A DNA stretch of 8,957 nt, from NCBI GenBank assembly GCA_030605245.1, contig JAUWIS010000023.1:1-8957 (forward strand). The letters run 5' to 3'. The translations under genes and the position numbers were made by a program. Within the stretch, counting starts at the first letter, position 1; the number at the start of each line of letters is the position of its first letter. Shown piece after piece: positions 1 through 3,863 of the stretch. Under the pieces are notes generated by a model. The model saw only the letters and a list, made by a program, of their open reading frames with translations. It did not search any database and had not been told where the DNA came from. The stretch comes from Methanobacteriota archaeon (GTDB taxonomy: Archaea; Thermoplasmatota; JASEFT01; JAUWIS01).

Positions 1-1
1 C

Positions 2-286
2 ATATCTATTTTGAACTGCAAAAAAGCAGGTATAAAAAATATTATTGCAACAGGTGGGATAAGAAATGGGTTGGATGGTGCAAAAGCATTAGCGCTTGGC
101 GCAGACTGTTTTGGGATAGCATATCCATTATTGAAACCTGCGATGAAAAACTCAAATGCGGTTGTTGAGGAATTAAAAATATTCATTGAGGAACTAAAGG
201 ATGCTATGTTTCTTGTCGGGGCAAAAAACATTAAAGAGTTGAGGAGTAAGACAGTAGTTTTAGATTCTTTCCTTGAATGGGAGTAA
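2..286 (+). CDS. fni: Type 2 isopentenyl-diphosphate delta-isomerase, C-terminal part (5' end outside window)
   Basis: The enzyme interconverts isopentenyl and dimethylallyl diphosphate in the cytoplasm, using FMN and NADPH, and supplies both C5 units for archaeal isoprenoid lipids. Only the last 94 residues are present; the frame is open to the left edge, so the TTG at 11 is internal. The visible part carries the phosphate-binding end of an FMN TIM barrel: TGGIRNGLDGAKALALGAD followed by FGIAYPLLKPA, then the terminal helix with EELKDAMFLVGAKNIKEL, typical of the IDI-2 C-terminus. The stop is TAA at 284-286. A GGGAG Shine-Dalgarno motif for the next gene lies within its last codons (279-283), so the two genes are probably co-transcribed and translationally coupled. 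The family call is confident; substrate specificity cannot be checked because the N-terminal half is missing. Confidence 0.92.
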   Translation: MSILNCKKAGIKNIIATGGIRNGLDGAKALALGADCFGIAYPLLKPAMKNSNAVVEELKIFIEELKDAMFLVGAKNIKELRSKTVVLDSFLEWE

Positions 287-289
287 AAG

Positions 290-790
290 ATGAGTGTTTA
301 TGAGCGTGAGCTTAAAGGGGTATTGCAGGGGGATAAAAAGGTTATAGAAAAGGTAACAAAATCCTGTGATGAAAACACAAAAAAAATATTTTTTCAAATA
401 TGTGAAAAGCCATTTATTGTTATAAGGGCAGCAGGTTCCTTTGGTGTAGACCTTGTTGCTGTCAGGGAAGATTTCTCGTTTCCTATAGAGGTGAAAGCGT
501 CTGTTGATAAAATTTTTCATTTCAGTGATGATCCTCGCCTTACAGAGCAGGCGGAGGTGCTAAGAAAAGATTGTTCGGATGCTGGTGTGATACCGTTGTA
601 TGCTTTTAGACTGAAAAGAATAAGAGGTGACCCATGGAGGATTTTCACGCTGGAAATTGATAACATCCGGGGGAGGATAAAACTTTTTTATGATAGAATC
701 CCAAAAATCGAAAAAACAAAAACAGGAAACTATGTTATGAGATGGGGAAATGGGATGGCGTTGCACAGGTTTATTGAGTATCTGTGCTGA
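290..790 (+). CDS. hjc: Hjc-family Holliday junction resolvase (PD-(D/E)XK nuclease), insertion-bearing variant
   Basis: Hjc is a dimeric, metal-dependent endonuclease that cuts four-way DNA junctions during recombination and fork repair. The N-terminus has the YERELK motif (acidic residues E5/E7). GSFGVDLVAV gives Asp54 and FPIEVKAS gives Glu67-x-Lys69. The Asp-to-Glu spacing of 13 matches D33/E46 of the characterised Pyrococcus enzyme. Q87 and the following helix fit the usual EQ-AE segment. At 166 residues it is longer than classical Hjc (about 120-135): roughly 24 residues (about 13-38) are inserted between the first Glu and the core, and the C-terminus is extended with many basic and aromatic residues. 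ATG 290 is preceded by GGGAG at 279-283, inside the end of the isomerase gene. I judge this a genuine nuclease; junction specificity is inferred from family resemblance. Confidence 0.85.
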   Translation: MSVYERELKGVLQGDKKVIEKVTKSCDENTKKIFFQICEKPFIVIRAAGSFGVDLVAVREDFSFPIEVKASVDKIFHFSDDPRLTEQAEVLRKDCSDAGVIPLYAFRLKRIRGDPWRIFTLEIDNIRGRIKLFYDRIPKIEKTKTGNYVMRWGNGMALHRFIEYLC

Positions 791-799
791 AGAAGAAAA

Positions 800-809
800 G
801 ATTTAAATG
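800..809 (+). promoter_or_regulatory. Candidate TATA box for the tautomerase gene
   Basis: GATTTAAATG, preceded by a purine-rich stretch (AGAAGAAAA) that could act as a BRE. A start site about 25 bases downstream (near 830) would give a leader of roughly 28 bases containing the GGGAGG ribosome site at 845-850. Identified by pattern only. Confidence 0.45.
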
Positions 810-859
810 AAGTACAAAACTATACTGGGATCAGATAAAAAATTGGGAGGATTAAAAAA

Positions 860-1063
860 ATGCCAGTAGTTCATGTAAATGTCTGGGAAGGATTTGGAAA
901 GGAAAAAGCCAAAACCGTGATCCAAAATATAACCAAAGTTTTTGTAGATTTAGGCATAGGCATCCCTGCGGATGCGGTGGAGGTAATTGTGCATGAAACA
1001 CCGAAATCGCATTGGGGGATTGGCGGAGAACCTGCTTCGGAAAAATTTAAAGACTTAAAATAA
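860..1063 (+). CDS. dmpI: DmpI-like 4-oxalocrotonate tautomerase family protein
   Basis: A 67-residue member of the tautomerase superfamily, whose small subunits assemble into hexamers and use an N-terminal proline as general base for keto-enol tautomerisation. Pro2 directly follows the initiator Met and would become Pro1 after Met removal, as the mechanism needs. The pattern PVVHVNVWEGF, then a helix with KAKTVIQNITKVFVDLG, then VEVIVHETPKSHWGIGG and an ASEKF tail matches archaeal and bacterial DmpI homologues. ATG 860 has a strong GGGAGG Shine-Dalgarno motif at 845-850. The natural substrate is unknown; archaeal homologues usually lack a catechol meta-cleavage pathway, so 4-oxalocrotonate itself is doubtful. 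Probably the first gene of an operon with the zinc ribbon and helical protein that follow. Confidence 0.9.
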   Translation: MPVVHVNVWEGFGKEKAKTVIQNITKVFVDLGIGIPADAVEVIVHETPKSHWGIGGEPASEKFKDLK

Positions 1064-1105
1064 ACTATGCACCCATTTGCTGTAGGGGAGATGGAAGGTC
1101 TTAAT

Positions 1106-1237
1106 ATGGTGAAAAAGAAATATCTTGGAAGAATAATGTGTTTGGACTGTGGTTGGATTGGAAAAAGAAAAGAATCAAAAAATAGTAAATGTCCAAAATG
1201 CGAAAGCCAAAACATCGTAATCCGCATGGAAAAATAG
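1106..1237 (+). CDS. Small zinc ribbon protein (two CxxC knuckles)
   Basis: A 43-residue basic protein. Cys12-x2-Cys15 (MCLDCGW) and Cys29-x2-Cys32 (CPKCES) are 13 residues apart, the arrangement of a Zn-ribbon that binds one structural zinc. The remainder is Lys/Arg-rich, consistent with nucleic-acid or ribosome contact, but no family is recognised. The start is uncertain: ATG 1106 has GGAAGGT six bases upstream, while in-frame ATGs at 1091 (GGGGAG abutting it) and 1067 would give 48 or 56 residues. The stop TAG at 1235-1237 directly follows a run of five A (1230-1234), and the -1 frame is open there into the next protein. It is therefore either a stand-alone gene overlapping its neighbour or the N-terminal domain of a fused protein. 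Confidence 0.68.
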   Translation: MVKKKYLGRIMCLDCGWIGKRKESKNSKCPKCESQNIVIRMEK

Positions 1238-1692
1238 GTAAAGTAAGGGAAAGGTTTAATGCTCTGAGAAAGATAAATGTTTTTGTGAAAACATCTGTTG
1301 AGCATCTTTTGTCAAAGGAAAACCTGACAGCTGAGGATATTGAAAAAGAGGTTGATTTTCTGCAGAAAGCATTAACAAATGCAAAGAAAGCAGGAAAAAT
1401 AGACATCACTACCTATCTGGATGTTGGCCCTGTTACAACAAGCATGAGGATGATTGTGAGCATGATGAGGCACTGGAACCCTAAGTTTAGGTACAGTACA
1501 GCGGAGGCGGTGGATGATCTGAGGAAAATACACAGCAGGGTATTGGAGATTGAGCAGAAACATCCTGAGATTGAGGAAATCATTGAGGAACACAGAAAGA
1601 GGGAGACTGAAAAGAAGGGCAGGATTGGCAGGCAGGTGCATTTCAGGGTGCCAAAGCACAGGAAAAGGGTGCAGAAAAAATACTATGCGTAA
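1189..1692 (+). CDS. Basic alpha-helical protein of unknown function; N-terminus uncertain
   Basis: Not recognised. As drawn from ATG 1189 it is 167 residues, but the first 15 or so overlap the zinc-ribbon gene in another frame and have no Shine-Dalgarno motif. The next usable in-frame start is GTG 1285; ATG 1198 also lies inside the overlap. The body is mostly predicted helix: an acidic and amphipathic segment (LTAEDIEKEVDFLQKALTNA), a central section with TTYLDVGPVTTSMRM and MMRHWNPKF, then a long charged helix (about 119-146, rich in E, K, R and H) and a strongly basic tail (VPKHRKRVQKK). The basic ends suggest RNA or DNA binding, but this is inference from composition. Codon pattern and length support real coding. 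It may be the C-terminal part of a zinc-ribbon fusion read through a frame change at 1230-1234. Confidence 0.68.
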   Translation: MSKMRKPKHRNPHGKIGKVRERFNALRKINVFVKTSVEHLLSKENLTAEDIEKEVDFLQKALTNAKKAGKIDITTYLDVGPVTTSMRMIVSMMRHWNPKFRYSTAEAVDDLRKIHSRVLEIEQKHPEIEEIIEEHRKRETEKKGRIGRQVHFRVPKHRKRVQKKYYA

Positions 1693-1759
1693 GCATCAGG
1701 CAATATTTTTAATACAGGCTACAGCCATGTATGGAATGGAAAGAAAGGGTTGAGATATA

Positions 1760-1837
1760 ATGCAAATAAACGGAAGGATATGTGAATTTGGTTCGGATAT
1801 ATCGGAGTTATCTGAAATTTCGCTGAGGAGGTTTTAA
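1760..1837 (+). pseudogene. 25-codon ORF, possible truncated gene start or leader ORF
   Basis: ATG 1760 follows GGGTTGA (1748-1754), a plausible weak ribosome site, and opens a 25-codon frame (MQINGRICEFG at its start) ending in TAA at 1835-1837. The peptide reads like the first strand and helix of a larger protein that stops abruptly, not like a hydrophobic or repetitive leader. It ends one base before the nuclease start codon, and the nuclease's strong GAGGAGGT site (1825-1832) lies within its last codons, so translating it would couple to the nuclease. It could be the remnant of a gene broken when the nuclease gene arrived, a regulatory leader, or chance. A TATA-like TTTTTAATA at 1706-1714 could drive it. 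Confidence 0.35.
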
Positions 1838-1838
1838 A

Positions 1839-2855
1839 ATGATACCTATAAACATAAATAACGGTATAGAAATTGGTGATGTAGAATTAGCAACTCGATC
1901 CTTTAAGGATCTTGCTTTAAGAGAAAATAATATTGAGGAATTTTTAAGGAAAAATATTGAAGTAATCTTTGGAGATGAAGAAACACTTTTAATAGTCGGG
2001 CAACAAGTCTCTAACATTAAAAAGGGTCGAAGCGATTTAATTGCTATTGATGAAAATGGTTACATTGTCTTGATTGAAATTAAGAGAGATGTCGAAGACA
2101 TAAAAATAAGGAAAGAACCTTTTGAATTTCAAGCTATAAGATACGCTGCAAGTTACGCTAAAATCAAAACTCCAGAGGAACTTGTAGATAAGGTATTTTC
2201 GTCCTACATTGAAAAAAACAAAGCTGAATTTGACTTAAAAGAGTTAACACCAAATGAAAAAGCAAGAAGAAAATTAAATGAATTTTTGAAAAATAATAAT
2301 GCAATTAAAACATTCAATCAAAAGCAAAGAATTATTCTAATTGCCTCTTCTTTTGATCCCCAAACTTTATCGGCAGTATCATGGTTGATTTCCAATAAGG
2401 TAGATATTAGCTGTTTTACAATTAGTCCTATAAAGATTGATAAACAAACATTTTTACAAGTTAACAAGATACTTCCACCACAACTAATAGACGATTTTTA
2501 TATTGATATCTTAGAAAGAGAATTGCCAAGCCATGTTAAAAAACCGATTACAGGAATCAAGAGAACAAACCTTCCAAGAATGCCTAAATTATTTGAATGG
2601 GGAATATTGAAAAGAGGAGATAAACTTTCAGTAAAGAATCATGACAACTCGGAAGCGGAAGTTTTGGATGCCAGAGGAATAAAGTTCAAGGAGGAAAAGT
2701 TAACATACAATCAGTGGGGGCAAAAAGTAACAGGGTGGTCTTCAATTTGTATTTATGAATGGGCTATTCATGAAGGGTCAGGTAAGACTTTGAACGAATT
2801 GAGAATGGAAAAAATGGAACAAATTGAAAGCAAAACGTCATATAACACAGCATAA
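1839..2855 (+). CDS. NucS/DUF91-like PD-(D/E)XK nuclease with C-terminal RAMA/DUF4357-like domain
   Basis: A 338-residue putative DNA endonuclease. The N-terminal half has the restriction-endonuclease-like core: Glu34 in NIEEFLRKN, Asp66 in GRSDLIAID, Glu80-x-Lys82 in VLIEIKRD, and Gln98 in the FEFQAIRYAASYA helix, the full catalytic set of NucS/DUF91 relatives. Residues about 160-215 (QRIILIASSF to VNKILPP) match the strand-helix extension common in this group. Residues about 250-322 (LFEWGILKRGDKLSV, then NQWGQKVTGW, IYEWA, KTLNELR) resemble RAMA or DUF4357 domains, thought to read modified or specific DNA. The start is secure: GAGGAGGT at 1825-1832, six bases before the ATG. The gene appears more AT-rich than its neighbours, hinting at transfer. 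A restriction or repair role is inferred; no methyltransferase is in view. Confidence 0.83.
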   Translation: MIPININNGIEIGDVELATRSFKDLALRENNIEEFLRKNIEVIFGDEETLLIVGQQVSNIKKGRSDLIAIDENGYIVLIEIKRDVEDIKIRKEPFEFQAIRYAASYAKIKTPEELVDKVFSSYIEKNKAEFDLKELTPNEKARRKLNEFLKNNNAIKTFNQKQRIILIASSFDPQTLSAVSWLISNKVDISCFTISPIKIDKQTFLQVNKILPPQLIDDFYIDILERELPSHVKKPITGIKRTNLPRMPKLFEWGILKRGDKLSVKNHDNSEAEVLDARGIKFKEEKLTYNQWGQKVTGWSSICIYEWAIHEGSGKTLNELRMEKMEQIESKTSYNTA

Positions 2856-2856
2856 A

Positions 2857-2911
2857 AGGTTCGTAGCTTCGGCACTCCACTCAGCCGTTTAAGGTTTCCT
2901 GGGGGATGGAA
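2857..2911. other. GC-rich intergenic patch, no gene recognised
   Basis: About 56 percent G+C over roughly 54 bases, in an AT-rich spacer directly after the nuclease stop. It holds a 4-bp inverted pair CGGC (2870-2873) and GCCG (2884-2887), and a G5 run (2901-2905). Neither a good tRNA fold nor an ORF is visible. It could be a small structured RNA, a folded 3' UTR, or debris of a lost gene. Confidence 0.3.
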
Positions 2912-2923
2912 AGATTTTAACAC

Positions 2924-2945
2924 AACAAAAAAACATTTTTTTGTT
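2924..2945. terminator. Palindromic A7/T7 element, probable bidirectional terminator
   Basis: Perfect 10-bp inverted repeat: AACAAAAAAA (2924-2933) and TTTTTTTGTT (2936-2945) around a CA centre. The T7 run on the plus strand would end nuclease transcription, and the A7 run presents T7 to the minus-strand vapBC transcript arriving from the right. Archaeal RNA polymerase stops at T-runs, so the location between converging genes fits. A near-copy lies at 3788-3809. Confidence 0.6.
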
Positions 2946-2950
2946 TTGCT

Positions 2951-2973
2951 TTAGAAAAAACCTGTTTTTCTAA
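2951..2973. terminator. Second palindrome, probable accessory terminator
   Basis: Perfect 9-bp inverted repeat: TTAGAAAAA (2951-2959) and TTTTTCTAA (2965-2973) with a 5-base loop, six bases after the first palindrome. It gives T5 runs on both strands, again between the converging nuclease and vapBC genes. Confidence 0.5.
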
Positions 2974-3050
2974 TCCTTGATAGTTTATAGTTTTTAAGCA
3001 TGCTGAATGTTTTCATCCTGTAACAATGTTTCTTGAGGGTTATTTGAATC

Positions 3051-3461
3051 TTATTTTATCATTTTTTTGATTTCTTTTATAGTTACAGGTTTTATTATTT
3101 TTTTAATTGTTTGGAAGTGTGTGTCTGTTGTGAGAATATGGGTAGCATTGCTCATTATACCTGTAGCAGCTATGAGAGCATCAATTGTAGGTATGTCATA
3201 ATGGAGTCTAAGTTCCCCTGCTTTGACACATATCCTGTAGTCAACTGCTCTGAAAACAATATCTGATGCGATGATTTCCCGAATGATTCTTCTTGCTTCC
3301 TTTTCCGATTTTTTTCCTATTACCTTATAAATTTCTGTGAAGGAAACAGCGGATATTTCTGCTTTAATATGATGGTTATCAATTGCTACTCTAAGCTCTT
3401 TATAACTGGTGTTGGTTAAAAGATTTAGGATTTCCATAGTGTCAATGAGTATTGTAATCAC
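3051..3461 (-). CDS. vapC: VapC-family toxin, PIN-domain ribonuclease
   Basis: A 136-residue PIN-domain protein; VapC toxins are Mg-dependent ribonucleases that cut tRNA or rRNA when freed from VapB. The acidic active-site residues are visible: Asp7 (LIDTME), Glu43 (SFTEIY), Asp94 (TIDALIAATG) and Asp113 (LTTDTHF), so the enzyme appears intact. Translation starts at GTG (3461-3459), overlapping the vapB stop by four bases (GTGA). This is the usual coupling that keeps toxin output below antitoxin. The hydrophobic, basic C-terminus (IKKIIKPVTIKEIKKMIK) is typical of archaeal VapC. The RNA target cannot be told from sequence. Confidence 0.92.
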   Translation of the reverse strand: MITILIDTMEILNLLTNTSYKELRVAIDNHHIKAEISAVSFTEIYKVIGKKSEKEARRIIREIIASDIVFRAVDYRICVKAGELRLHYDIPTIDALIAATGIMSNATHILTTDTHFQTIKKIIKPVTIKEIKKMIK

Positions 3462-3685
3462 TTTTCTTCCCTCATTTTCTCTATCTCTTTCTCTACTTCC
3501 TTAGGGTTGAACTGTAGGTTGATTTTTATGTTAGAGAGTTTTGTTTTCGGCATTATTCTAACAGCCCCATCTGCATCCTCAAATATAACTACGCTTCTAC
3601 CCGCACCTAACATATGTTTTTCCCTAATCTCTTTAGGAATTACTATTTGCCCTTTTGTGCTGATCCTGATTTTGTATCCCTGCAT
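3458..3685 (-). CDS. vapB: VapB-family antitoxin, AbrB/SpoVT DNA-binding domain
   Basis: A 75-residue antitoxin. Residues 4-48 form a swapped-hairpin AbrB domain (YKIRISTKGQIVIPKEIREK, then the GAGRSVVIFEDADGAVRIMPK strand pair) that dimerises and binds the promoter. The charged C-terminal tail (about 58-75, NPKEVEKEIEKMREEK) should be the flexible segment that wraps and inhibits the VapC active site. ATG is at 3685. Upstream are a TATA box (3725-3733) and a 10-bp repeat (3690-3712) that is the likely operator for autorepression by the VapBC complex. The stop overlaps the vapC GTG start. Confidence 0.92.
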   Translation of the reverse strand: MQGYKIRISTKGQIVIPKEIREKHMLGAGRSVVIFEDADGAVRIMPKTKLSNIKINLQFNPKEVEKEIEKMREEK

Positions 3686-3689
3686 TTTT

Positions 3690-3712
3690 ACCTACACCTA
3701 CCTATACCTACC
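3690..3712 (-). promoter_or_regulatory. Candidate VapB/VapBC operator, 10-bp direct repeats
   Basis: On the plus strand the site reads ACCTACACCT, ACCTATACCT and then a partial ACC (3690, 3700 and 3710), so repeats fall on one face of the helix. It covers the expected transcription start of vapBC, about 25 bases after the TATA box. Protein bound here would block initiation, as expected for AbrB-type autoregulation. On the coding strand it also supplies the AGGT motifs near the vapB start, so it may affect translation as well. Confidence 0.55.
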
Positions 3713-3724
3713 ATGTATTTCGTA

Positions 3725-3733
3725 GTATATAAA
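3725..3733 (-). promoter_or_regulatory. TATA box of vapBC
   Basis: TTTATATAC on the minus strand, preceded by the purine-rich GAAAAAGA, a good BRE. The predicted start near 3704 leaves a leader of about 19 bases before the vapB ATG. Confidence 0.6.
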
Positions 3734-3787
3734 TCTTTTTCTTTGTTGTTCGAGCGTGTGAGCAGTTATCAGGATTGTTAAGTATTG

Positions 3788-3809
3788 CAAAAAAACATTT
3801 TTTGTTTTT
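3788..3809. repeat. Near-copy of the A7/T7 palindrome; probable terminator of the purA-STAND transcript
   Basis: CAAAAAAACA followed by T6, G and T5. It differs from the element at 2926-2947 mainly by one T, and has the same orientation. Read on the minus strand it ends in T7 about 70 bases after the STAND gene stop, fitting a terminator. Together the two copies bracket vapBC. Confidence 0.5.
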
Positions 3810-3863
3810 CTTTCAACCCTCATTTTCCAAAGTTCTCGTCTATCAACTCAGAATGAAAGCCTT

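Noticed and set aside
376..400. A8/T6-rich word resembling the palindrome that flanks vapBC
   Set aside because: It lies inside hjc coding sequence, lacks the CATTTTTTTG core, and follows from Lys- and Phe-rich codons.
1189..1240. Basic N-terminus (MRKPKHRNPHGK) read as a ribosomal protein
   Set aside because: It arises from the overlap with the zinc-ribbon frame, and the rest of the protein matches no ribosomal family I know.
871..1409. Long minus-strand frames opposite the tautomerase and helical protein genes
   Set aside because: They are antisense shadows without ribosome sites, with Phe/Ser/Leu-rich composition typical of reversed AT-rich coding sequence.
2856..2885. tRNA 3' end or att-site remnant suggested by GGTTCGTAGC and a trailing CTCCA
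   Set aside because: Only about three pairs of a T-arm stem can form, there is no matching acceptor or anticodon arm upstream, and no integrase is present.
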